This document shows, piece after piece, positions 15,348 through 23,708 of a stretch of DNA of 64,000 bases. Origin of the DNA: Bacteroides oleiciplenus YIT 12058. GTDB taxonomy: Bacteria; Bacteroidota; Bacteroidia; Bacteroidales; Bacteroidaceae. The notes under the pieces are model-generated. The model worked only from the letters and a program-made list of their open reading frames with translations, did no database searches and was not told the origin of the DNA. The DNA lies in assembly GCF_000315485.1 (NCBI RefSeq), contig NZ_JH992944.1, positions 273,781 to 337,780 of the forward strand, written 5' to 3'. Positions within the stretch are counted from its first letter, which is position 1, and every line of letters begins with the position of its first letter. A program made the translations under genes and the position numbers.

Positions 15348-17756
15348 ATGAAGAAAATTCTAACCTTTAGTTTACTATTGCTGACAGCAAGCGGACTGGT
15401 GCAAGCTCAGGAGATGACATTCTCCGAGACGAAAGTTAATCTGGGAACCATCGAGGAAAAGGACGGAAACATCAGCCATGACTTCTGGTTTATGAACACC
15501 GGAGACAAACCTTTAGTAATTAGCAACATTATCACCGGCTGCGGATGCACCTCAGCCGAATGGTCTAAAGAGCCCTACAAGCCGGGAGAAAAAGGATGTA
15601 TTCGGATGATTTATCACCCGGAAGGCAGAAAAGAGTCGGATATCAATCTGGTGGCTGAAATATACACCAATATGCAGAAGAAAGGAACCATCAATCTCGA
15701 AATTTCAGGGCACGTGGAACATACGGCTCCCGTATACCCTTCATATTATAATCCGGAAAATGGTAAACGAGCGCAAATAGAAGAAAAAGCTCCGCAAGAT
15801 GATTACCAACAAATACTGGAACGAATCCGCAATGAAATATATGCGAAGTCTTCTCCTAAAAAAACAGACTTAAAAACCGATACATTACTGCTTTCGCTGA
15901 CACCGGAAGGTAAGTGGAAAGATTTAGACTATGCTTGTTTCTTCCGAACCAACTGGGAACCGGTGGAACACCTGAAACGCCTGGTTACAATTGCGACTTC
16001 GTACACAGATACACGTTCGGTATATTATGGTAACGAAGTGTTGTTCGCCGCTATCCACGCCGCCTTGAAATACTGGACCCAACAAGACCCTCGATGCCAC
16101 AATTGGTGGTATAACCAAATATCCGTACCACAAACCCAAGCTTCCCTCCTCGCCCTGATGGATGCCGGGCACCAAAAGCTTGCTCCGGATATTTATGAAC
16201 CGATATTGAAAACGATGAGCGAACGCAGTGATCCCCGCAAATTCACCGGTGCCAACAAGATGGACATTGCCATTCATCACCTGACAAGAGGGTGTCTACT
16301 GAAAAACGATAGTATTGTACGCAGCAATGCTTACGAAATCTTCTATCCGGTACAAATAGTGAAAGAGGAAGGTATACAAGAAGATATGTCCTATCATCAG
16401 CACGGTCCTCAACTTTACATCGGCGGATATGGCACCGTTTTCGTAGAAAATATCGTGCGCATGGGTAATATCCTGAACGGCACACAATATGCCATGAGTA
16501 ATGAAAAACTTAAATTATTCTCGGACTTTACACGAAACACATTCCTCAATGTGTTTCGTGGCAGTCATCTGGATTTCAGCGTCACCGGAAGAGGGGTCAG
16601 CCGCACCGGATTGCTCAATTATGGCGACTGGGCAGACATGTTCAGAAATCTGCAAATACTCGATCCTGAACATGCCGATGAATACGCTGCCGCTGCCCAT
16701 CGCTTCCGTACCCAGGAGTCCTCTTATCAACGTTCGGATCGAAATGTCATGTATTACTGTTCGGACTACATGTTGCACAATCGCAAAAATTATGACATCT
16801 CCATCCGTACTGCCTCCACCCGCACCAACAAAACAGAAAGTGGAAACGGAGAGAATCTGTATGGAACGTATATGAGCGACGGCGCTACGAATATCCGTGT
16901 GAACGGTAACGAATACACTGACATCTTCCCCGTATGGGAATGGGACAAGATTCCCGGAACGACTGTTCCCGCCGGAGAAAAAAGAAATCCGGCGGACTGG
17001 GGAACCAAAGGAACCTGTACATTCACGGGTGGTGTTTCTGATGGTAAATGTGGTGTAATGACTTTTGATATGGATGATTACGGAGTGAAAGCACGTAAGT
17101 CATGGTTCCTGTTCGACAATGAAATAGTATGTCTGGGAGCAGGTATAGAGTCGAATGTGCCAGAGGAGATTGTTACGACAATCAATCAATGCCATCTGGA
17201 TGGAAATGTATGGATAAGCAATGGAAAGGCTTCCCGTAAAATAGAGAAAGAGATGGAACTCAACGAAATGCCTACATGGATATGGCACGACAGCATCGCC
17301 TATTTCTTTCCACAAAAGTTAAATCTAAAGCTAAAGACTGATATACAGAAAGGCAGTTGGGCACGGATCAATTACAATTATTCTGCCACAGAAATCAATA
17401 TGCCCGTATTCAATTTGACAATCAATCACGGTCAATCTCCTAAGGATGCAACATACGTTTACATGATTGTTCCTGGAATCAATGCGCCGGAAGAAGTGAA
17501 GTCTTATTCTTCCAAAGGAATAAAAATAGAACGGAACGATGCGAATATACAGGCTGTCAGCAATGAGAAAGCAGGGTTATTGCAACTTGTATTCTTCAAA
17601 CCCGGAACTTTTGATAATGGAAAGACAGAGGTAAAGGCTATAAAGCCTTGCATTGTACAAATCAGAAAAGAAAAAGGTGAAGTGAAAGATGTGCAGATAG
17701 CTGATCCAAAGAATCAGGAAACTTTCAAAGTAGGCGTTGAAGTTATGATTGACTGA
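15348..17756 (+). CDS. Secreted polysaccharide lyase family 8 with N-terminal DUF1573 domain
   Basis: An 802-residue protein with signal peptide (cleavage after VQAQ, about 20). Residues about 22-125 form a DUF1573 domain (FWFMNTGDKPLVI, GCGCT). Residues about 150-780 match PL8 lyases, which cleave chondroitin, hyaluronan or xanthan by beta-elimination. The catalytic set is intact: Asn in NWWYN (252-256), His352 in HQHG, Tyr361 nine residues later, and Arg415/Arg419 four residues apart, the same spacing as in chondroitin AC lyase. The super-sandwich domain follows (PVWEWDKIPGTT). No sulfatase, SusC/D pair or regulator lies beside it, so the substrate is unclear; a host glycosaminoglycan is the best guess. 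The DUF1573 fusion is unusual. Confidence 0.88.
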   Translation: MKKILTFSLLLLTASGLVQAQEMTFSETKVNLGTIEEKDGNISHDFWFMNTGDKPLVISNIITGCGCTSAEWSKEPYKPGEKGCIRMIYHPEGRKESDINLVAEIYTNMQKKGTINLEISGHVEHTAPVYPSYYNPENGKRAQIEEKAPQDDYQQILERIRNEIYAKSSPKKTDLKTDTLLLSLTPEGKWKDLDYACFFRTNWEPVEHLKRLVTIATSYTDTRSVYYGNEVLFAAIHAALKYWTQQDPRCHNWWYNQISVPQTQASLLALMDAGHQKLAPDIYEPILKTMSERSDPRKFTGANKMDIAIHHLTRGCLLKNDSIVRSNAYEIFYPVQIVKEEGIQEDMSYHQHGPQLYIGGYGTVFVENIVRMGNILNGTQYAMSNEKLKLFSDFTRNTFLNVFRGSHLDFSVTGRGVSRTGLLNYGDWADMFRNLQILDPEHADEYAAAAHRFRTQESSYQRSDRNVMYYCSDYMLHNRKNYDISIRTASTRTNKTESGNGENLYGTYMSDGATNIRVNGNEYTDIFPVWEWDKIPGTTVPAGEKRNPADWGTKGTCTFTGGVSDGKCGVMTFDMDDYGVKARKSWFLFDNEIVCLGAGIESNVPEEIVTTINQCHLDGNVWISNGKASRKIEKEMELNEMPTWIWHDSIAYFFPQKLNLKLKTDIQKGSWARINYNYSATEINMPVFNLTINHGQSPKDATYVYMIVPGINAPEEVKSYSSKGIKIERNDANIQAVSNEKAGLLQLVFFKPGTFDNGKTEVKAIKPCIVQIRKEKGEVKDVQIADPKNQETFKVGVEVMID

Positions 17757-17780
17757 TTTTGCTACCCTTACTTAAAAATG

Positions 17781-17821
17781 TGTGAGTTCGAATAAGTTAT
17801 AGTATCTTATTCGAACTCACA
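17781..17821. terminator. Bidirectional terminator between PL8 gene and AICAR transformylase
   Basis: A 16-bp perfect stem, TGTGAGTTCGAATAAG / CTTATTCGAACTCACA, with a 9-base loop. T-rich DNA follows on both strands. It serves two convergent genes. Confidence 0.8.
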
Positions 17822-17826
17822 TTATT

Positions 17827-19005
17827 TTAATGGTGGAACAGACGAATACCTGTAAATGCCATAGCAATGCCGTATTTATCACAAGTTTCAATAACATTGT
17901 CATCGCGTACAGAACCACCAGCCTGTGCAATGTAGTCTACGCCTGTCTTATGCGCCCGCTCGATATTATCTCCAAACGGGAAGAATGCATCTGAACCCAA
18001 AGACACACCTTTCAGCGTATCCAGCCATGCACGCTTCTCTTCACGGGTCAGCACTTCCGGTTTTTCTGCAAAGAATTGTTGCCAAACGCCGTCAGCCAAT
18101 ACATCTTCATAATCGTCACTGATATAAATATCAATCGTATTATCACGGTCTGCACGACGGATTTTCTCTATCCAAGGCAAATTCAACACTTTCGGGTGCT
18201 GACGGAGGTACCAGATGTCGGCCTTATTTCCAGCCAAACGAGTACAGTGAATACGGCTCTGCTGTCCTGCTCCTATACCTATGGCCTGTCCATCCTTCAC
18301 ATAGCAAACGGAGTTTGACTGTGTATACTTCAAAGTAATCAGTGCTATCATTAAATCACGCTTTGCAGCATCCGGGAAGTTCTTGTTCTGAGTAGGAATG
18401 TTAGCAAACAGTTCGTCGCTATTTAACTTGATCTCATTGCGTCCCTGTTCAAAAGTAATTCCGAATACATCTTTGCGTTCAATCGGAGCGGGTTTGTAAT
18501 CCGGGCTCATCTTAATCACATTATAAGTACCCTTACGCTTGTTTTTCAGAATTTCGAGCGCTTCATCAGTATAACCCGGAGCAATGACACCGTCCGACAC
18601 TTCACGATTGATGAAACGGGCAGTTGCCTCGTCACACACATCGCTCAAAGCAATGAAGTCTCCATAAGACGACATGCGGTCGGCACCACGGGCGCGTACA
18701 TACGCATTTGCCAATGGTGAAAGTGGCAGGTCGTCAGCAAAATAAATCTTTTTCATTGTCTCGTCCAGTTCCAGGCCGATAGCCGCCCCTGCCGGACTGA
18801 CATGTTTGAATGAAGTCGCTGCCGGCATACCGGTAGCCTCTTTCAGTTCTTTCACTAATTGCCATCCGTTCAAGGCATCCATAAAGTTGATGTATCCCGG
18901 ACGTCCGTTCAGGACTTCGATAGGCAACTCCCCCTCCTGCATAAAGATGCGGGCCGGCTTCTGATTAGGGTTACAGCCGTACTTGAGTTCTAACTCTTTT
19001 GCCAT
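17827..19005 (-). CDS. Stand-alone AICAR transformylase
   Basis: A 392-residue enzyme of purine synthesis that formylates AICAR to FAICAR using 10-formyl-tetrahydrofolate. It matches only the C-terminal (AICARFT) half of bifunctional PurH: ATSFKHVSPAGAAIG carries the catalytic Lys-His pair, and GAGQQSRIHCTRLA and FPFGDNIERA are conserved. The IMP cyclohydrolase domain is missing, so IMP closure must be encoded elsewhere. The frame stays open to 19224, but that extension would run over the tRNA gene and its terminator, so ATG 19005 (MAKELELKYG) is chosen. Confidence 0.88.
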   Translation of the reverse strand: MAKELELKYGCNPNQKPARIFMQEGELPIEVLNGRPGYINFMDALNGWQLVKELKEATGMPAATSFKHVSPAGAAIGLELDETMKKIYFADDLPLSPLANAYVRARGADRMSSYGDFIALSDVCDEATARFINREVSDGVIAPGYTDEALEILKNKRKGTYNVIKMSPDYKPAPIERKDVFGITFEQGRNEIKLNSDELFANIPTQNKNFPDAAKRDLMIALITLKYTQSNSVCYVKDGQAIGIGAGQQSRIHCTRLAGNKADIWYLRQHPKVLNLPWIEKIRRADRDNTIDIYISDDYEDVLADGVWQQFFAEKPEVLTREEKRAWLDTLKGVSLGSDAFFPFGDNIERAHKTGVDYIAQAGGSVRDDNVIETCDKYGIAMAFTGIRLFHH

Positions 19006-19050
19006 AGTTTTAATTATTTGAATAGAATTACTACTAAGGGGTAAAAATAC

Positions 19051-19084
19051 AAAAAGCTGCGAACTTATTACATTCGCAGCTTTT
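19051..19084 (-). terminator. Terminator of tRNA-Gln
   Basis: GCTGCGAA / TTCGCAGC stem with a 9-base loop (19056-19080), flanked by A and T runs. On the minus strand it is followed by TTTTTGTATTTTT, placed just after the tRNA. Confidence 0.75.
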
Positions 19085-19092
19085 CTTAATTG

Positions 19093-19163
19093 TTGGGCTA
19101 CCAAGATTCGAACTTGGAATGACAGGACCAGAATCTGTAGTGTTACCATTACACCATAGCCCA
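19093..19163 (-). tRNA. tRNA-Gln (anticodon CTG)
   Basis: A 71-base cloverleaf on the minus strand: acceptor stem TGGGCTA/TAGCCCA, D stem GTGT/ACAC, anticodon loop TTCTGGT giving CTG, T arm with TTCGAAT, discriminator A. CCA is not encoded. The U1-A72 pair is typical of tRNA-Gln. The last anticodon-stem pair (31-39) is an A-C mismatch. Confidence 0.9.
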
Positions 19164-19191
19164 ATAACAAGTCATTTCTGTTTTGCGGTTG

Positions 19192-19199
19192 CAAAGATA
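19192..19199 (-). promoter_or_regulatory. -7 element of tRNA-Gln promoter
   Basis: TATCTTTG on the minus strand, 28 bases before the tRNA 5' end. Candidate TTTG elements lie 17 and 22 bp upstream, so the -33 spacing is not ideal. Confidence 0.5.
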
Positions 19200-19346
19200 C
19201 AAAGAATTTGATAATCCAAAACAAAATCCGGGATTTTTTTCTATAAATTCTGCTAAGATGCCGTATGCCAAAGAAATATATACCTAAAAAAAATCAAAAA
19301 TTGAAAGACTTTTCCCCTTTTAGGTGTTTGATACAAGAATTCAGCG

Positions 19347-19354
19347 TATATTTG
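19347..19354 (+). promoter_or_regulatory. -7 element of rsfS-ftsH-cdsA promoter
   Basis: TATATTTG, an exact TAnnTTTG match, 27 bases before rsfS. A TTTG at 19327-19330 is only 16 bp upstream. Confidence 0.5.
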
Positions 19355-19381
19355 TCAACTGTTTAATTTTAATAATAAGTA

Positions 19382-19741
19382 ATGAACGAAACAAAGAAAC
19401 TCATTCAACAAATAACCGAAGGTATACAAGATAAAAAAGGAAAAAATATTGTAATAGCAGATCTTTCTAAAATTGGCGATACTATCTGCAACTATCTCGT
19501 CATTTGTCAGGGAAACTCACCCAGCCAGGTGACTGCCATTGTAGAGTCCGTGAAGGAATTCACCCGCAAAGGTGCCGGCAGCAAACCATTTGCAATAGAC
19601 GGACTACGCAATGCCGAATGGGTAGCAATGGACTATTCCGATATACTGGTTCACGTGTTTCTACCCGAAACAAGAGATTTCTACAACCTGGAGCATCTCT
19701 GGGCTGACGCCAAATTAACCAAAATACCTGATATTGATTAA
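19382..19741 (+). CDS. rsfS: Ribosomal silencing factor RsfS
   Basis: A 119-residue protein of the Iojap/RsfS family. It binds ribosomal protein uL14 and blocks joining of the subunits when nutrients are low. The family core is visible: IVIADLSKIGDTICNYLVICQGNS near the N-terminus (about 24-47), then the EWVAMDYSDILVHVF block (about 79-93) and the FYNLEHLWADA ending. Length fits the family (105-130). It is followed after 8 bases by ftsH and then cdsA, a common Bacteroidales arrangement. Confidence 0.95.
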   Translation: MNETKKLIQQITEGIQDKKGKNIVIADLSKIGDTICNYLVICQGNSPSQVTAIVESVKEFTRKGAGSKPFAIDGLRNAEWVAMDYSDILVHVFLPETRDFYNLEHLWADAKLTKIPDID

Positions 19742-19749
19742 TAAGCCTT

Positions 19750-21846
19750 ATGGACAATAATAACAATAACGCTAACAAAAAGCCCAATAAAGTTAATATG
19801 CCCAAGTTCAACCTGAACTGGTTATATATGATCATAGCTATGATGCTTTTGGGACTGTGGTTCACCAACGAGAACAGTGCAGGTACCAAAACTGTATCCT
19901 ATGATGAATTTCAGCAATATGTGCGCGACGGCTATATGAGTAAAATCATCGGTTACGATGACAACTCGGTAGAAGCATACATCAAGCCGCAACATGTAAA
20001 AAACGTATTTCAGGCAGACTCCAGCCGGGTGGGTAAGAATCCTATGATTGCAACTGAGGCTCCATCACGCGAAAGCCTGGGAGATTTCCTTCAAAAAGAA
20101 AGGGATGAACAGCACTTCGATGGTTCCATCAGCTATGAGAAAAAACGGAATTACTTCGGTGCCATCTTGTGGCAGATTCTGCCTATTGCTTTCCTCATCG
20201 GTTTCTGGATTTTCATGTCACGCCGCTTAAGTGGTGGTGGCGGTGCAGGCGGTGGCGGCATATTCAATGTCGGCAAATCGCGCGCCCAATTGTTTGAGAA
20301 GGGAACTCCTGTGAAAGTTACATTCAAGGATGTAGCGGGACTTGCCGAAGCGAAACAGGAAGTAGAAGAAATTGTGGAGTTCCTGAAAGAACCGCAAAAA
20401 TACACCGATTTGGGTGGTAAAATACCTAAAGGCGCATTACTGGTAGGCCCTCCGGGAACCGGTAAGACCTTGCTTGCTAAAGCTGTGGCAGGTGAAGCAA
20501 ACGTACCATTCTTCTCGCTGGCTGGTTCCGACTTCGTGGAAATGTTTGTCGGTGTAGGCGCATCACGTGTACGCGACCTGTTCCGTCAGGCAAAGGAGAA
20601 AGCGCCATGTATCGTATTTATCGATGAAATTGATGCCGTAGGCCGCGCCCGTGCCAAAGCTGCCGCAATGGGTGGCAATGACGAACGCGAAAATACATTG
20701 AACCAGTTATTGACTGAAATGGATGGTTTCGGTTCTAACAGCGGTGTAATTATCCTGGCTGCTACCAACCGTGTAGACGTACTGGATAAGGCCTTGCTAC
20801 GTGCCGGACGTTTTGACCGCCAGATACATGTAGACCTGCCTGACCTTAACGAACGCAAAGAAGTATTCGGCGTACACTTGCGCCCCATTAAGATAGATAA
20901 TACTGTGGACGTGGACTTGCTCTCACGTCAGACTCCAGGCTTCTCTGGTGCTGATATAGCCAATGTCTGCAACGAGGCTGCATTGATTGCAGCACGCCAC
21001 GGCAAGAAGTTTGTAGGCAAACAAGACTTCCTCGATGCCGTAGACCGTATCGTAGGTGGTTTGGAAAAGAAAACAAAGATTACAACCGAAGCTGAGCGCC
21101 GTTCCATCGCTATCCATGAAGCTGGACACGCCTCTATCTCCTGGCTATTGGAATACGCCAACCCACTGATTAAAGTAACGATTGTTCCGCGCGGACGTGC
21201 ATTGGGCGCTGCGTGGTATCTGCCGGAAGAACGCCAGATTACCACTAAAGAACAAATGCTTGATGAGATGTGTGCCACACTGGGTGGACGTGCAGCTGAA
21301 GACTTGTTCCTGGGGCGTATATCAACCGGTGCCATGAATGACCTGGAACGCGTAACGAAGCAGGCTTTCGGCATGATTGCCTATCTGGGTATGAGCGAAA
21401 AGCTGCCTAACCTCTGCTATTACAACAATGAAGAATACTCCTTCAATCGTCCGTACAGCGAAAAGACTGCTGAACTGATTGATGAAGAAGTGAAGAACAT
21501 GGTGAATGAGCAGTACGAACGTGCCAAACGAATTTTGTCCGAACATAAGGATGGACATAACCAGTTGGCACAGCTATTGATAGATAAAGAAGTTATCTTT
21601 GCTGAGGATGTGGAAGAGATTTTCGGTAAACGTCCCTGGGCTTCACGTTCAGAAGAAATCAGCGCCAACAAGATATCAGAAGACTTGAAAAAAGCCGAAG
21701 AAGAAGCTGCCAAAGGAGCTGTGGAAAGCGAAAAAGAAGTAAAAGCAGAAGAAGAAAACAATGTTGAAGGCGGAAAAGAAACCGGCAATACAAAGGTTTC
21801 TGTAGAAGGCACTAAAGTTTCTGTAGAACGACCAACAAAAGAATAA
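19750..21846 (+). CDS. ftsH: ATP-dependent zinc metalloprotease FtsH
   Basis: A 698-residue membrane-anchored AAA+ protease that degrades damaged membrane proteins and regulators. Two membrane helices (about 16-34 and 138-160) flank a periplasmic domain. Walker A GPPGTGKT (about 234-241), Walker B FIDEID, the second region of homology with the RAGRFDR arginine fingers, and the zinc site HEAGH (456-460) are all present. The C-terminus has an acidic, low-complexity tail (about 640-698) longer than in E. coli FtsH, with a repeated TKVSVE. It is the second gene of rsfS-ftsH-cdsA. Confidence 0.97.
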   Translation: MDNNNNNANKKPNKVNMPKFNLNWLYMIIAMMLLGLWFTNENSAGTKTVSYDEFQQYVRDGYMSKIIGYDDNSVEAYIKPQHVKNVFQADSSRVGKNPMIATEAPSRESLGDFLQKERDEQHFDGSISYEKKRNYFGAILWQILPIAFLIGFWIFMSRRLSGGGGAGGGGIFNVGKSRAQLFEKGTPVKVTFKDVAGLAEAKQEVEEIVEFLKEPQKYTDLGGKIPKGALLVGPPGTGKTLLAKAVAGEANVPFFSLAGSDFVEMFVGVGASRVRDLFRQAKEKAPCIVFIDEIDAVGRARAKAAAMGGNDERENTLNQLLTEMDGFGSNSGVIILAATNRVDVLDKALLRAGRFDRQIHVDLPDLNERKEVFGVHLRPIKIDNTVDVDLLSRQTPGFSGADIANVCNEAALIAARHGKKFVGKQDFLDAVDRIVGGLEKKTKITTEAERRSIAIHEAGHASISWLLEYANPLIKVTIVPRGRALGAAWYLPEERQITTKEQMLDEMCATLGGRAAEDLFLGRISTGAMNDLERVTKQAFGMIAYLGMSEKLPNLCYYNNEEYSFNRPYSEKTAELIDEEVKNMVNEQYERAKRILSEHKDGHNQLAQLLIDKEVIFAEDVEEIFGKRPWASRSEEISANKISEDLKKAEEEAAKGAVESEKEVKAEEENNVEGGKETGNTKVSVEGTKVSVERPTKE

Positions 21847-21867
21847 AGAATTAAAAACGGAATAACC

Positions 21868-22707
21868 GTGAAAAGCAATTTCTTACAACGCGCCATTACA
21901 GGTGTGTTATTCGTAGTAGTATTGGTGGGCTGTATCCTATACAGCCCCCTTTCATTCGGTATCCTGTTCACCATTATCGGTGCACTGAGTGTACATGAGT
22001 TCTCCCACCTGGTCAACCAAAGTGGTGAAGTACAGGTCAATAAAACGATTACAGCCTTGGGAGGCGCCTATCTCTTTTTAGCCGTGATGGGTTTCTGCCA
22101 GTCAACCATTGGAGCACAGGTATTCCTACCCTATCTGGCCTTACTGCTTTACCTGATGATTACAGAATTGTATCTGAAAAAGAAGAACCCTATTGGTAAC
22201 TGGGCTTACTCTATGCTGAGTCAGATGTATGTGGCATTACCATTTGCGCTGCTCAACGTACTTGCTTTCCAGTACAATCCGGCAGAAAGCAGCGTGACCT
22301 ACAACCCTATCCTGCCGCTTTCCATTTTCGTTTTCATATGGTTAAGTGACACAGGCGCATACTGCGTGGGTTCACTGGTAGGCAAACATCGCTTATTTGA
22401 GCGCATATCTCCTAAGAAATCATGGGAAGGAAGCATTGGCGGTGGTATATTCTCTATTGCTTCTTCTTTTGTGTTCGCACATTACTTCCCATTTATATCC
22501 GTTCTACAATGGGCTGGATTAGCGTTGGTTGTTGTCATCTTCGGAACTTGGGGAGATTTGACGGAATCATTAATGAAGCGCCAACTAGGTATCAAGGATT
22601 CAGGCCATATCCTTCCCGGACATGGTGGAATGCTTGACCGCTTTGACAGTGCCTTGCTGGCAATTCCTGCCGCAGTGGTCTACCTTTATATATTGACACT
22701 AATCTAA
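21868..22707 (+). CDS. cdsA: Phosphatidate cytidylyltransferase (CDP-diglyceride synthase)
   Basis: A 279-residue inner membrane enzyme making CDP-diacylglycerol from phosphatidic acid and CTP, the branch point for phospholipids. About eight hydrophobic segments are present. The C-terminal signature is complete (DLTESLMKRQLGIKDSG then LPGHGGMLDRFDS). The start is GTG at 21868; no ATG is available nearby in frame. It ends the rsfS-ftsH-cdsA unit, with a terminator at 22715. Confidence 0.95.
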   Translation: MKSNFLQRAITGVLFVVVLVGCILYSPLSFGILFTIIGALSVHEFSHLVNQSGEVQVNKTITALGGAYLFLAVMGFCQSTIGAQVFLPYLALLLYLMITELYLKKKNPIGNWAYSMLSQMYVALPFALLNVLAFQYNPAESSVTYNPILPLSIFVFIWLSDTGAYCVGSLVGKHRLFERISPKKSWEGSIGGGIFSIASSFVFAHYFPFISVLQWAGLALVVVIFGTWGDLTESLMKRQLGIKDSGHILPGHGGMLDRFDSALLAIPAAVVYLYILTLI

Positions 22708-22714
22708 AAAATAA

Positions 22715-22744
22715 AAGCCGGGGGAATTCACATTCACCCGGCTT
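22715..22744. terminator. Terminator after cdsA
   Basis: AAGCCGGG and CCCGGCTT form an 8-bp stem around a 14-base loop. It lies between the convergent cdsA and NigD-like genes and could serve both. Confidence 0.6.
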
Positions 22745-22762
22745 CAAACAAAACACTTTACT

Positions 22763-23524
22763 CTACTTCAATTGCATCTTCGAAAAATCTAAGTTAGAAG
22801 CTTTATCGGTATTATCTGATTGTTTATCAAAAGTTATTTCAACTTCCTTATTCACTTCCGAATTCAGTTTCAACTTGATACCTTTCGTTTCAGAAGTAAT
22901 ATCCAAATCTTTCAGATTGAACGACACCAATCCGGCTACACGAACTCCGCTCAAGTCATCATAATCATTGTAGCGTAGCTCCAGATGGATATACCCATCA
23001 TCACCGGTTTCTTCATCCAAAGGCACTTCAGCATCTTCGGCACGCTGCACCAGACTGATACGATGTTTCGTATCTGAATTCTTCGGCAAATTCTGCATAA
23101 AGATGATATTCATATAACCTCCACTGATAGTGATGTCACCCTTATAAATAAAGACCGGATCATTGCCATACTCTTCTTCATTTTCAGCCGTCAGCGGTTC
23201 CACACCTTTTGTCAGAGCATGCCAGATACGCTCAATTTTCACTGCGTGGTCATATTCTCCATAATTATCATAAATAGGATTGAAAACAGTTACCACGCGT
23301 TGTCCATCCACAGGCTGATACCAACCCATATCGGTATTGATAGGCCAAAGCGTTCCCCAGGTATCACTATTTAAATAAAAAGCATTCCCCGTTACGCGCA
23401 CCGTAGCCCAGTTCGGATAAGAAAAATCACCGATTGAATATCCGTCATCAAGATCATCACACGACTGTAAAGCAGGCAATACAGCCAAACACATCATCAA
23501 AAATAGCCAATGTAATCTTTTCAT
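22763..23524 (-). CDS. NigD-like lipoprotein
   Basis: A secreted lipoprotein of about 253 residues. The signal peptide ends at lipobox LQSC, followed by acidic DDLDD, consistent with surface export. The remaining beta-rich sequence (WATVRVTGNAFYL, GWYQPVDGQRVV) resembles the NigD-like family of Bacteroides. Family members have no settled function; the bacteriocin-linked name comes from one locus and should not be taken as function. Start MKRLHW (23524) is preferred over the ATG two codons upstream. The gene follows lpxB but is separated from it by a terminator. Confidence 0.75.
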   Translation of the reverse strand: MKRLHWLFLMMCLAVLPALQSCDDLDDGYSIGDFSYPNWATVRVTGNAFYLNSDTWGTLWPINTDMGWYQPVDGQRVVTVFNPIYDNYGEYDHAVKIERIWHALTKGVEPLTAENEEEYGNDPVFIYKGDITISGGYMNIIFMQNLPKNSDTKHRISLVQRAEDAEVPLDEETGDDGYIHLELRYNDYDDLSGVRVAGLVSFNLKDLDITSETKGIKLKLNSEVNKEVEITFDKQSDNTDKASNLDFSKMQLK

Positions 23525-23598
23525 AATCAAAGTCCTTTTGTTTGTTTCTTACTCATTATCGGTTTCACACCGCTTTTATGTTCTGTCTATAAAATACA

Positions 23599-23626
23599 AA
23601 AGCCGGGCTTATACTGCACCGGCTTT
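23599..23626 (-). terminator. Terminator after lpxB
   Basis: AAAGCCGG/CCGGCTTT stem with a 12-base loop; T-rich on the minus strand after the stem. It separates lpxB from the NigD-like gene. Confidence 0.65.
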
Positions 23627-23708
23627 ATACCTTTTAACAATTTTATCATCCTTTTGAAACTAAAAGGCTTTCATTATGTTAGTTCGATGATTGTCTTATG
23701 TAGTTCAT

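Noticed and set aside
19006..19224. N-terminal extension of the AICAR transformylase to 19224
   Set aside because: It runs through the tRNA-Gln gene and its terminator, which cannot be coding for this protein.
22763..23524. Bacteriocin (nigrescin) immunity role from the NigD name
   Set aside because: No bacteriocin, transporter or modifying gene lies nearby; the family name alone is not evidence.
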